Source: Panulirus ornatus (Eukaryota > Arthropoda > Malacostraca > Decapoda > Palinuridae). Taken from it: a stretch of 64,000 nt of DNA. Made by a program: the position numbers and the translations under genes. Where the stretch lies: positions 3,212,795-3,276,794 of the forward strand of contig NC_092241.1 of NCBI RefSeq assembly GCF_036320965.1, read 5' to 3'. The notes under the pieces are model-generated. The model saw nothing but the letters and a program-made list of their open reading frames with translations, did not search any database and had not been told where the DNA came from. Shown here piece after piece: positions 47,251-60,206 of this stretch. The first letter of the stretch is position 1; each line of letters opens with the position of its first letter.

Positions 47251-50200
47251 CTGGTAAGTGTTGAACACCTTGCCTACTACCTGAAATAAAAAGTCATTGT
47301 TAACGTGGAGATCTAACACAGGATACAATGTGTTAGAGCATGTTTTGAAAAAGTGCTGCACTGTGTATTAAAGAACTGACGCCTCTGGAATGGGTATCCA
47401 CTTTTTCATCTTGTAGGTAAAACTTACCACATGAAAGATTGTTTACTTTTATAGTGAACCAAATTAAAAAAAAATCTATAATAAGTATCTGTTACTAGGG
47501 TCTGACAAGACCTTTTGTGACCTCTGTAATCTTTTTGTACTACCACTCACTGGATGAGCATGGGTTGCACAAAAACCTCGCAGTGATATCAGTATAAATC
47601 AACAAACCAAATCAGAGCCTGTTTTGAGAACTTCTTCAATGTGTATTTAACTACTGATTCCTCCAGAATGAGACTAATATCATGTTGTACAACAGTGATA
47701 ATCTCCACTCTCCTCTAAAGCATGAGAGCTGCCACGGGGAAACAGCACAAATCAAATGGGAAGCTGGCCATACCAGTGCCAGCCTTCCAATCAATATCAG
47801 GGTCACAAAGTTTTGAGGTAAAGATCATGAAGCACCAATTCTAATGGTGTACAGATAACTGACAGTCGACTTCCTAAACGAGTCCTGCACTCTTAACTCA
47901 CACATGGCCAGAGCCAGGGAACTCATGGTGAGCATCAAAAACTACTTGAAGACACTTTAAAAGCATACATATAGAATGAGAATGTGGACATTGCCTTCTT
48001 AGAGTAACTGTCTACAGAAAGACTGCAATGGTGTTGCATCCTTTGGCACACCAAACTACATCCTGCTTTGAAGAGAGCAGCTTATAAAGCAGTGAAAAAC
48101 AGGTAACAGAGGAAGAGCAGGAAATTGAATCGGCCAACAAACAACCCACCTTTTAGGAAACGCTTACTTTTTATAGGAGGCCCATGGGTTAAGGATTAGA
48201 CTTGTGGGTCATCTTTAGACTCATAGATGAATTTAAAGGGAAAAAACATTATCATCGAATTAAGCCATGTTGAATGATGACGATCCAGCCTAGTGTAACA
48301 TTCAGCAAGTCATCCTTCTGAAGGGAAGTGTTTTATCATACCTTGAAGGATGAATTGTCATATTTTCCATTTGTTTTCAGGATTGATAGTACACCTTTCA
48401 GGTAGATCCTTTTACTTGGAATTAGTGCCAGATTTTCAATTGTCTTTTCTTCAGTCCAGACCTGTGGCTGCTACTTTTAGATTGGAATCTCTTTCGTTAT
48501 GTATTTTTCTTTGTTTTCCTGTTATATTATTTTGTAGTGACCAAACTTCTTAACTGGAAGAACAAGTCTATATTTGCCCTTTGGTTTCCTTCCAGTTTTA
48601 ATTTGTTTTGCCATTTCAGGGATGCAAACAAACTGCTTGAATCCAACATTTCTTGGAAATTTTCATCTGGGTTCCAGATGGTGTATCAACCTTACCTACA
48701 AGGCTCACAGCTTCGTATTTGGATTCTTTAGTTGTTTTGTTCAGGATGAATGGGTTCTAAGTATCATCTGGAAAGTTAATGGACTGTCCTTTGTATGGAG
48801 TCATTTTCCTTTTTCATTTCTGACCAGTGTACTAGACACTGCCAAGGTATTTGCCAAACTTTTCACTGCACTAAAATTATTAAATCAGTGTGTGATGTAT
48901 ACCATAACTGATTTAGATTTATAAGAAAATCCCTAGTATCAGTTCCAAGTGACATGCAAACCTTTTCTAATGTAGTCTCCAGGAAAAGCTGATTTTGAAA
49001 ATGATACATCAACAAGCTTGAGTTTAAGCCTAAGCCCATATGAATTGAGTGCACAGATTACTGGAATGGCATGAGTGAAATTTCGTTTGGTGTAAGTTGT
49101 AATACAAGACAAATTGGGAGGACTAACCTAGGGCAAGTATGGGAGATGATACTTACATGTTTTTACATGGACAGTTGAGAAGATCTTAATATTCTGTCCT
49201 GCGGAATAGCTGGAAATTGGGTTTTAGGTGCTTCACTGCTGCAAGTAGAGTAGTTCCCCTTATTCAACAAAGCATACAATACTTTGGGAAAATATTTAGT
49301 GATTAACAATATTTCCTTTCAGTAGCCTTGTCTTTAACATCCCAACTTTAGATCCTCTTGATGATTTATCACACACCCTTTCCCTTATGTTATTTTCAAC
49401 TATTTTCTATTATTTCTTGACATATTCATAGCTTACCTTACACGTTCCTGTTGTATGAAAGTTGCATAAGTTTAAGAGATATGGCTAGAAACACTAACAT
49501 TTTTATGGGACCAGTAAAGTATTAGCAAGCAAAATGATATAGGATCATGGCCATTGTGGATACACACACAGTAAAATTTGACTCAAAAAGTGAAGAGTAT
49601 AATGCTGAAAGCACAGTTACCTTGTGATGAGCTTAGATTTTTAGTAGAATGCAGACCATATTTATGGCAACACAAGGAGTAAGTTTATGCAAAAGAAGTG
49701 GGCAACAATAAAGGCAACAATTTCTCCAATGTAAGAGGCAACCATTTAGTTTACTTAACAGCCAAAACTCGAAGCCAGAATTTTCAGGTTCCACTGTTTG
49801 AGCTTTCCACAAAAATTTGCAAATATTAGCACGTAAACATGATTCGGTTTCTTCATTCTACTCTGATGCGTGTCAAAAGATCTTTGAATGATTCTAGTCT
49901 GTATGATTTGTAACAAGAGAAGCCATGACTACAGATTGTCATTTGCATCATTCAGGAACTTGACCAGTGCTTTATCATGGCTGACATGATTTCCTGTAGC
50001 CCAGATATTTCCCTCAGCTGATGAAGTCATGTTTCTCATAAAGACATGTTTTACACCCTCGTTACTAGTCTAGGTTTGGGTATTTAAGCTTACTCCTAGT
50101 ATAAAACTGCTACCTAATTACCTAATGAAATGAAGAGAAGAAAAGAGAAACAGCCCACTCTGGAACTGGTTCACTGTTGCTGTTCCTTTAGCCTCAGGAG

Positions 50201-50462
50201 GTAAACACAGAGGCTTTTATGAATGAAACTACTGATCAGTTTTATAATAATAATGTTTAATGTAACTTATATCACAGAAACAAACAATAAAATGTTCACT
50301 TAATAGCAGGGAAAATGTATAAAGATCATTTAACATTAAAATTCAAATATTTGAGCTTTGTTACAAGAGTCAAGCATGGGGTGTCATCGGGATAACATGA
50401 AGTACATCTCATTAGTACATCCATTAGTCATGCTGAACACTTTTTAGACAAGAAAATAATAT
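47251..50462. other. Long low-copy interval, no gene identified
   Basis: About 3.2 kb without family A, family B or long microsatellites. Frames up to 116 codons (for example 48574-48924 plus) are Phe/Leu/Cys-rich and look random. A possible minus-strand ATTAAA polyadenylation signal lies at 50256-50261, downstream of the candidate exon at 50463-50802. Confidence 0.5.
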
Positions 50463-50802
50463 TCATTTCCAAGGAATGTAATGACAACATTCAAAATTCA
50501 TAGGGTACAAAGATTCATAAATCCAAAAAACTTCAACATTTCCATAATCTAAAACATGGAAGAATCGAGGTCTAAAGCTCAGTACCAAACACCGCTGAGA
50601 ACAGCTTTCCTGGTCGTTTGTCTCCCCGACTTGGGAGGGCAGTTGACACCGGCCACTCAGCTGGGTTGGCGGGTCACGTGAGCAACTTGGCTTGAGGGGT
50701 CTGGGCCAAGGAATAATGTCATTCAGTTTGTTACGGTCTGCCAGTTTTGATCTTGTGCAAGAATCACGCCTCAATATTGTCAGGTCATCCTCATCATTCC
50801 AT
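50463..50802 (-). CDS. Candidate terminal coding exon of an unknown host gene
   Basis: A minus-strand frame preceded by a possible acceptor (CTTCGCAG, AG at 50804-50803). It reads RWNDEDDLTILRRDS, then IIPWPRPLKPSC and PTQLSGRCQLPS, and stops at 50463. The first about 75 codons are GC-richer than the flanks and only this frame is open there, which favours coding. The last about 30 codons are AT-rich and may be read-through. Upstream pyrimidine content is weak. ATTAAA on the minus strand about 200 bases downstream could be its polyadenylation signal. I do not recognise the protein. It could also be a chance frame. Confidence 0.35.
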
Positions 50803-52249
50803 CTGCGAAGCATTCACGTTAGATTTTGGAGAATTTAATCAAAATGTGAAATGAATTTGCATCTTAAATAATACCATGTCCAATACAATATAGTTTACAA
50901 TAGTAATATCAAGGCTGACAGTCATGACAAGAAGGATCACTGTCCTTGTTTAACAGAGAAAATGATTCTTCACACAACAATGCACAAGACTCAAAATTGC
51001 TAACCAAATCACAAATGTAGCAAAACTTTTTTTTTTTTTATTATTATTATTTGGCAGTCTTTTCACAAGTTTACTGTGTATTTTGCTTCCCTATAGTTTC
51101 GGGGTTGTGAATTTTCAGTAAGAAAAATTACTTTCTCACCTATGTATTTGTTTTCCCCACCACACCTGCTTTGAACCTTTCAGATTATTTAAAAACTAGA
51201 CACCATTCTATCATACCATCTCAAACTCATGTATTTTGGTATAGTTTTAGTGTCGCGCTTCACCACCCAGCCAGGTACAAAAACACGCTATAACACGACA
51301 AAAGGAAACTACAAAGATTCCTAATAGTGACACAAACGGCAGATTTGATCCTTGAAATTACAACAACATATTTTGTGTGTATAAGGAAAAAAAAATACAG
51401 GAAAGAAAATACTGAAAACCCTCAATTTAGTATGATACAAGGCCCAAATCTACCAAGTGTGTCATAATATACCTAAATGTTGAAATTGACCTCTCCTACA
51501 CACTCGGATGACCCCATCTGACCCACTTAGAGCCATGGGGTGAGCTCAACTACAGGATCTTCTAAACCTCCTAACACGGAAACTGACAACCATTCTTTGT
51601 TGAACGAAACTCGAGAAAGGTGAGCTGGAAGCCACTTCAGAACTTACTAACTATTTGTTTGACAATGCCATCGTGCAAATAAAAACTATAGGATGCATGA
51701 CAGACCTCATAAAAGCCTCCTATTACCAGATTTTTTGGCCATGTGGAATCCCAACTGATAAGTGTATAAGCAAAATATTAATTGTAGTGTTGTACATTAT
51801 TGCTTCATTACCATCGTTCTCCAAAGGATAATTTTTTGGTTGGTCTATTTAGATTTTAACCTAAAAAATCTCCTCAGGTTCCATTTGTGTGTATGTGTTG
51901 TTATGTTAAGATTCCAAGATGACTGTTTTTCTAGAATGGTTTCTGAAGGTGACTTCCAAGGCTGGGGAGGACTGACGGGATACTACAACCTTAGTCAAGT
52001 GGTGTCAACTCTGAATATATTACATATCAATTCCCACATCATCCAATGTCAAAAATAATTGGGTTAGGTTTGTCCTCCGGATATTGCAACCCCCTGAATA
52101 TATGATTTTTAGTGATCAGAAATTAGCCTAGTCTTCATTCACTGAAAGTTGGCTTAAAGGCTTTCATAATCATAAACTCCACTGTGATGAATATTAGTTA
52201 GGCTCTGATGTATGTGTGATATGTTTTCCATTAAATATGAATGTTTAAA
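50803..52249. other. No gene identified
   Basis: AT-rich low-copy sequence, with a short T tract and ATT run near 51030. No convincing exon on either strand. Confidence 0.5.
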
Positions 52250-52420
52250 TTATATCTGCATAATATAAGATAGTTGACACCATTTGCCTAGGAGACAGTA
52301 GAGGAATACGGGGAACATTAATGCAGGGACACTCATGACAACGTCCACGGGGGGATAGGGCTGGTAAGGGATGACAGGGAAGGGCTCGTCAGGGGCAGCA
52401 GCACTTGCAGCACTCTTACC
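52250..52420 (-). CDS. Weak candidate exon, Pro-rich start
   Basis: Follows a possible acceptor (ACATGTGCAG) at 52421 on the minus strand. The frame reads GKSAASAAAPDEPFPVIPYQPYPP and continues to a stop at 52250. Third-position C is high over the first about 35 codons, then composition returns to background. The same bases, GCAGG|GTAAGAG, also fit a splice donor, so exon polarity is uncertain. No family recognised. Confidence 0.25.
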   Translation of the reverse strand, partial: GKSAASAAAPDEPFPVIPYQPYPPVDVVMSVPALMFPVFLYCLLGKWCQLSYIMQI

Positions 52421-52500
52421 CTGCACATGTATATATGTATATTTCATTTTCCATTCATAAACCCTCCAGAACACTGGAATTTAAATAACAGAAAATATTT

Positions 52501-52503
<3 letters not shown>

Positions 52504-52576
<73 letters not shown>
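52504..52576. repeat. (AT)n microsatellite
   Basis: A pure AT run not attached to a visible LINE tail. Confidence 0.95.
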
Positions 52577-52578
<2 letters not shown>

Positions 52579-52994
52579 CCAAGCATTTCAGAAATGGCAG
52601 CAGCTATTTTTACAGAACCATAAGGGAAAGTCTAAAACCGCACCACTAACCTGGGTTACCAGGTATTAACTGCTCCGAACGAGTGTATGAATTGTTTCCC
52701 ATGGGTTGTGGGTTAGTCGTAATATAAACTGTGTATGAACATGAGAACTCATCACTGTTTCTAGGTAGTCAATTTCTTCATCCCCCCCTCCCTTTTTTCC
52801 TCCTTCCTCACCAACTTGCTGCATAATGTTCAGTAAGGTGGATGGAGTTCTCTAATGTGATGGTATATCAGCTGCCTGTTGTGAACTGTGTGCATCCCCA
52901 GTACGTATCTCAATTGTAATGATTTTGTTTCAGTACTTTGCAGAAGTATTAATACAAGAAAAATCTTACAAATCTCTTTCCATACTCCTGCGGT

Positions 52995-53001
<7 letters not shown>
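52577..53001. other. No gene identified
   Basis: Low-copy sequence between two AT runs. No conserved frame. Confidence 0.5.

Positions 53002-53080
<79 letters not shown>
53002..53080. repeat. (AT)n microsatellite at hairpin element border
   Basis: A pure AT run ending directly at the left end of the hairpin element. Confidence 0.95.
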
Positions 53081-53085
<5 letters not shown>

Positions 53086-53379
53086 CTATGGGTCCACGGG
53101 GAAAATGAAACACGAAAAGTTCCCAAGTGCCCTTTCATGTAATAATCACATCATCAGGGGAGACACAAGAGAGAAATATAACAGCCAGTTGATATACATC
53201 GAAGAGACGAAGCTAGGACGCCATTTGGTAAACAAATGGCGTCCTAGCTTAGTCTCTTCGATGTATATCAACTGACTGTTATATTTCTCTCTTCTGTCTC
53301 CCCTGATGATGTGATTGTTACACGAAAGTGCACTTGGGAACTTTTCGTGTTTCATTTTCCCCGTGGACTCATAGGAATA
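53081..53379. mobile_element. Foldback/hairpin MITE, copy 1 (complete)
   Basis: A single 299-bp inverted repeat. Each arm is about 147 bases, with ends TATTCCTATG and CATAGGAATA, and a five-base loop (GTAAA) at 53228-53232. By eye the arms differ at about seven positions with no indels. No coding capacity. Internal landmarks are CATCATCAGGGGAGACA and CGAAGAGACGAAGC. A second copy is at 54806-55074. Mobilisation mechanism unknown. Confidence 0.85.
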
Positions 53380-53408
53380 TCTTGATCACGCGCAAAATTG
53401 TGATCCTT

Positions 53409-53413
<5 letters not shown>

Positions 53414-53470
<57 letters not shown>
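53414..53470. repeat. (AT)n microsatellite
   Basis: AT run starting after CCTTTCCAATAT and passing into a LINE 3' UTR. Confidence 0.95.
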
Positions 53471-53474
<4 letters not shown>

Positions 53475-53656
53475 GTTTGTATATGTATGCATATGTGTAT
53501 ATGGTGATGTGTATATGTATATGCATGTATAGGTACGTGTATGGGCATTTATGCATATATATGAATATATGAGTGGATGGGCCGTTCTTTGTCCGTTTCC
53601 AGGCGCTACCTTGCTGAAATGGGAAACCGCAGTCAATTATAAAAAAAGAATAAGAA
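53471..53656 (+). mobile_element. LINE family A, copy A24 (tail only)
   Basis: End of a 3' UTR with the tail CTTGCTGAAATGGGAAACCGCAGTCAATTATAA. Diverged type. Confidence 0.7.
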
Positions 53657-53794
<138 letters not shown>

Positions 53795-54805
53795 TGGGAG
53801 TGGATTTAGCAGCGGATAGAACCATGGAAGCGGAAGTGGATCATAGGGTGGAGGAGAGGGAGAAAATTCTGGGAACGTTGAAGAATGTGTGGAAGTCGAG
53901 AACATTATCTCGGAAAGCAAAAATGGCTATGTTTCAAAGAATAGTGCTTCCAACAATGTTATATGGTTGCGAGGCGTGGGCTATGGACAGAGTTGTGCGC
54001 AGGAAGGTGGATGTGTTGGAAATGAGATGTTTGAGGACAATATGTGGTGTGAGGTGGTTTGATTGAGTAAGTAATAATAGGGTAAGAGAGATGTGTGGTA
54101 ATAAAAAGACTGTGGTTGAGAGAGCAGAAGAGGGCGTTTTGAAATGGTTTGGTCACATGGAGAGAATGAGTGAGGAATGATTGATCAAGAGGATATATGT
54201 GTCAGAAGTGGAAGGAACGAGGATGTGGGAGACCAAATGGAGGTGGAAAGATGGAGTGAAAAAGATTTTGAGTGATCGGGGCCTGAACATGCAGGAGGGT
54301 GAAAGGCGTCAAGGAATAGAGTGAATTGGAACGATGTGGTATACCGCGGTCGACGTGCTGTCAATGGATTGAACCAGGGCATGTGAAGCGTCTGGAGTAA
54401 ACCATGGAAAGTTCTGTGTGGCCTGGATGTGGAAAGGGAGCTATGGTTTCGGTGCATTATTACATGACAGCTAGAGACTGAGTGTGATCGAATGTGACCT
54501 TTGTTGTCTTTTCCTAGCGCTACCTCGCACACATGAGGGGGAGGGGGTTGATACTTCATATGTGGCGAGGTGACGTTGGAAATGAATAAAGGCAGACAGT
54601 ATGAACTATGTACATGTGTATATATGTATATGTCTGTGTGGGTATATATATATGTATACGTTGAGATGTGTATGTATGTATATTTGCGTGTGTGTACGAG
54701 TATGTATATACATGTGTATGTGGGTGGGTTGGGCCAATCTTTCGTCTGTTTCCTTGCGCTACCTCGCTAACGCGGGAGACAGAGACAAAGGGAAATGATA
54801 ATAAT
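53795..54805 (+). mobile_element. LINE family A, copy A25 (C-terminal piece)
   Basis: Starts at [18 protein letters not shown], in frame with the preceding AT run. Covers [11 protein letters not shown], then TGA at DRVS (near 54063) and a second TGA near 54178. The GRPNWR codons are damaged by a three-base loss and a one-base loss near 54225-54240. The 3' UTR is complete and its tail (AAATGATAATAATAATGA) runs straight into hairpin element copy 2. Confidence 0.85.
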
Positions 54806-55074
54806 AATGAAACACGATAACTTCCCAAGTGCACTTTCGTGTAATAATCGCATCATCAGGGGAGACACAAGAGAGAAATATAAGTCAGTTGATATACATC
54901 GAAGAGACGAAGCTAGGACGCCATTTGGCATGTTTACCAAATGGCGTCGTAGCTTCGTCTCTTCGATATATATCGACAGACTTATTGTGTCTCCCCTGAT
55001 GATGTGCTTAGTGCACGAAAGTGCACTTGGGAACTTATTGTGTTTCATTTTTCCCGTGGACTCATAGGAATACA
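54806..55074. mobile_element. Foldback/hairpin MITE, copy 2 (left end lost)
   Basis: Same family as 53081-53379. The loop is CATGTTTA between CCATTTGG and CCAAATGG (54921-54944). The left arm starts at AATGAAACACG and lacks the outer about 25 bases. The right arm is complete to CATAGGAATAC. An internal deletion in the right arm removes the AGAGAGAAATATA complement. It sits between two LINE tail sequences. Confidence 0.8.
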
Positions 55075-55172
55075 AGTGTATGTTTATGGGTTGGGCCATT
55101 CTTTCATCTGTTTCTTTGCGCTACCTTGCTGACGGGGGAGACAGCGACTAAGTGTAATAAATAAATACATAA
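55075..55172 (+). mobile_element. LINE family A, copy A26 (tail only)
   Basis: GGTTGGGCCATTC to GGGGGAGACAGCGACTAAG and (AAATA)n. Could be the remainder of the 3' UTR split by the hairpin element, or a separate tail. Confidence 0.7.
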
Positions 55173-57024
<1,852 letters not shown>

Positions 57025-57029
57025 TTGAG

Positions 57030-57884
57030 TATGTGTAGATTTTAGATAGAAAAGTAGACCATCAGAGGTATAATAGTAAGAAGTTTCTCAAAGTCAACTC
57101 AGATCATATGGTAATATCATTGTTAAGGATTAAGACATGGTGGGTATACAGACTAAGGGAAATAATACAAAATGATATAAAGGTAAGAGTGGAGAGGCTC
57201 AATGAACATGAAACATGGGTGCTGGAAGAACTGGCTGAAGCTGAAGACGTGAGGATGATGTGGATGGTATGTGGTGCTCCTTCAAGGAAAGTTCGTTTAT
57301 AACAGCGGAGAATGTGTGTAGTTAGAAAGTGAAAAGGAAAGGTGGGGGGGAAAGAAGAGGTAAATTAGGCAGTAAGAATGAACAGGGGAAACATATATAA
57401 TCTTTCTTACAAATTTTTTTAGGGAAAGAAACAAATGGAATGAAACTAAGGAAAGGACAGCATGGGAGGGAAAGGAAAGCCAAACAAAGATAAGGGAAAA
57501 ATATGTAGTAATTATGAAATACTTTATGGAAAGAACTGCAAAATGAAAGGGAAAAAATTGGTAGATGTAAGAAAATCATGATATGTAGGAGAGGACTTTC
57601 TGACTGAATCGGATGTTTTAATTGATGGAAGTGTACCTTGAAAGGGTGATGGCACCAGAGGATAAGTGAGTGAGGCATGGGGATGGAGAGAGGAGGAAGA
57701 GAAACTTTCAGTAAATAAACATTATCTAAGGATAAGGTAAAAGTAGCTATATTCAAGTTAATGACTGTTAAAGTCCCTGAAGGGGATAACATAGCAACAG
57801 AAACATTGAAATTCTTTGGTGCTGTGGCAATAGACCGGATGCAAAAGATATGTCTTTGTTCTTGGGAAAGTGAGAAGGTGCCAG
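57030..57884 (+). mobile_element. LINE family B relic, 5' part (endonuclease end and RT start)
   Basis: Broken frames show VNSDHMVISL near 57090 (the SDH of an APE endonuclease), then KVPEGDNIATETLK and ICLCSWESEKVPGD near 57768-57885, the entry to the RT fingers. The wording differs from family A and fits family B. Heavily mutated. It is interrupted at VPGD by the MITE at 57885-58171. Confidence 0.55.
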
Positions 57885-58171
57885 GGGACCGTATGCAGAA
57901 AAATTCTTAGATATCTGCTTATCTTTATGCTTAGCTGAGCAAGTGACTTAAGGGCCACACAGAAAAGGACTAAGCACGATGCTTAGCAAAACTCAAGCAT
58001 AATATTCAAGACGTATGAAATGCAGTTTGGGTCAAAATTTGTCGTCTGCTAAGCAAATACTTAAGCGTAGGGCAGCTTTCAGAAACATGCTTAGCAAAAT
58101 TCTTAAAGTTAATTAAAATTCTTTGGAGTTAAGCATACTTAAGCATTCTAAGAAGTTTTCTGCATACGACC
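57885..58171. mobile_element. 287-bp MITE with terminal inverted repeats
   Basis: Ends read CCGTATGCAGAAAAATTCTTAGA on the left (from 57889) and CTAAGAAGTTTTCTGCATACG on the right, inverted copies over about 22 bases with few mismatches. CCAG occurs at 57881-57884 and again at 58172-58175, a plausible target-site duplication. Removing the element and one CCAG restores a continuous LINE frame across the site. The interior is rich in GCTTAG/CTTAAGC and has no ORF. Superfamily not assigned. Confidence 0.7.
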
Positions 58172-59570
58172 CCAGATGACTTTACAGGAGCACTGATAGC
58201 ACCCTCGTAGAAAGGTAAGCATGATGAGGTTGCGTGGAAAGACCAGAGAGAAACCAGTTTATTAAACACAACAGGGAAGGTGTTCAAGATACCTTTTACT
58301 GGGAGTGTGGGGAAGACAACAGTGTGTTGGGTAAGTGAGGAGCAAGGAGGTTCTACGAAAGGTAGAAGATATGTAAATCAACTTTGTCTGTGAAGTTGGT
58401 AGCAGAAAAGTGTATAGCAAGAAGAAAGACATAGTGTAGATTCCATGGCATTTTTGGTGGTACTGAAAATAATTTGTTGCGTACTCATGAACTTGCTGGA
58501 CGCAACAGAATTATTCTACAGAAATATGAAGCCTGTGTAAAGGTGAATGGTAGGTTGAGTGTAAATTCTGAAAGAGGTTGAGAAGTGAGCGAGACGGCTG
58601 TGTGATGTCAATTTTAGCATTTCAGAACATGCATTTATGAGGCAGAGAGAAACAGAAAAAAAAGGCAAAAATAGCAAGAGACGGAGCTAAACTTAAGCTG
58701 AATGAAAAAAGTTTAGTTATGTTGACTGATTGCATTGCAAGTGATCAATTCAGTCCTAATAGCGGTGAGTGACGGGTGTTTGAAAAATGAATTCTTTAAG
58801 ATGTGTGAAAGAAGGGAGTTGAAGGTAAATGCTGGTAAGTGGAAGGTAACGGTTTAAAGAGGAAGGAGAGAGAGAAACAATAAAGTTTGGGATACCATAC
58901 ATAATAGATATGGTGAGAAGAACTGCATGGATGGTGAACTGCTGGAAGGTTTTAAGGATTATAGATATTTATGATTGTTAATATACTAGCATGGTAAAAA
59001 GGAAAGGGAAGCAAGCTAAAGGGGATAATTTTTCTTGGGGGAAAGGAGACTGGATCCTTGTTTGGAGAAAATTGTGAATGGGAAGAATGTGACCAGAAAA
59101 AGAAAAATACTGAAGGGCAGCTTCGCTCTGCCAGCCTAACGTTCGAAAGTGAGACGGACAGTGAATGAATGAATCAGTCATTTCTAGGATTCAGTCTGTA
59201 TAAGTGTCATGGATGCTTATGGCATTACCAAGTGGGGTGGCATAAGCATTGGTTTAGTACTGCATTAAAGGTATGGGATGACAGAGAGACAGATTGGATT
59301 AAAGAAATACAATGGGATGGTTTGGTTAAGGGGAGAAGTTAATTATTGGATGGTAAAGAATACATAGGGAACTGGGACAGAGGGAACTAAGTTGGGGAAG
59401 AGAACCGACATTTGGGAAAAGAAAATGAGAGAGTACAATGGGAGAAAGAGCTGGGTAGGTACAAAGTAGCTGGAACAAATGTTTACGAATGGTAGCCAGG
59501 GACTTTTCTGTCGGAATTATCCTTCCGTGGAGGGATGATCGTGGAAGCAATGATACAGATAGATGGCCCA

Positions 59571-59571
<1 letters not shown>
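58172..59571 (+). mobile_element. LINE family B relic, 3' part
   Basis: Continues after the MITE with DDFTGALIAPS-KGK (the fingers segment before the palm). Later it has MCERRELKVNAGKWKV near 58800 (thumb) and a LTFESET-like stretch near 59135 that corresponds to the YGxExW region. No frame is long. No clear motif A or C was found, so the palm is badly decayed or rearranged. Confidence 0.5.

Positions 59572-59641
<70 letters not shown>
59572..59641. repeat. (AT)n microsatellite
   Basis: A pure AT run between the family B relic and a LINE 3' end. Confidence 0.95.
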
Positions 59642-59642
<1 letters not shown>

Positions 59643-59835
59643 CCAGGGCATGTGAAGCAGCTGGGTGACACCACAGGAAGGTCTGTGGGGCCTGGTTGTG
59701 GAAAGGGGATATGGTTTTGGTGCATTGCACATGACAAAAAGAGAACAAATGTGAGCACATGCGGCCTTTTTTCATCTATTCCTGGCACTGCCATGCTATT
59801 GTGGGAAATGGTGGACAAGTAAAAATAATATGTAC
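59642..59835 (+). mobile_element. LINE family A, copy A28 (3' end, diverged)
   Basis: Starts at the last ORF codons (AACCAGGGCATGTGAAG) and includes GTGGGGCCTGGTTGTGGAAAGG and the tail TATTGTGGGAAATGGTGGACAAG. The last family A piece in the window. Confidence 0.75.
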
Positions 59836-60115
59836 TTATTTATGTGTTTGTGTGTGTACATAAGTAAATTTCTTGAGCTACAAGATTTATATAAAATGTG
59901 TTGAGATATATTCTTAGGTGTCATCTGAATAGAAATCATATGCTAGAGGCTGTTACCAAGGGAATAAGTTAAGAAGAAAATAGACCTCTCTTATGATTCC
60001 ATGATGATAGCCACTGCCTTAACAATACCCTTATATGACTCTCCTTGCATCAACGGTGCTTGTAATAACAATTTGGTTACCAGGTAATCTTAAGCGACAG
60101 CTGCAAAATTCAATA

Positions 60116-60116
60116 C

Positions 60117-60192
<76 letters not shown>

Positions 60193-60206
60193 GTATATAT
60201 ATATTT
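60116..60206. repeat. (AT)n microsatellite
   Basis: AT run with ATGTATATATATGT variants at its right end. No adjacent LINE tail. Confidence 0.95.

Noticed and set aside
48350..48924. Three overlapping plus-strand frames of 64-116 codons
   Set aside because: Phe/Leu/Cys-rich composition typical of AT-rich noise. No motif, no splice context and no agreement between frames.
57108..57302. 64-codon plus frame as a host gene
   Set aside because: It begins at the SDHMVISL segment of a decayed LINE endonuclease and continues into frames that read as LINE RT, so it is part of the family B relic.
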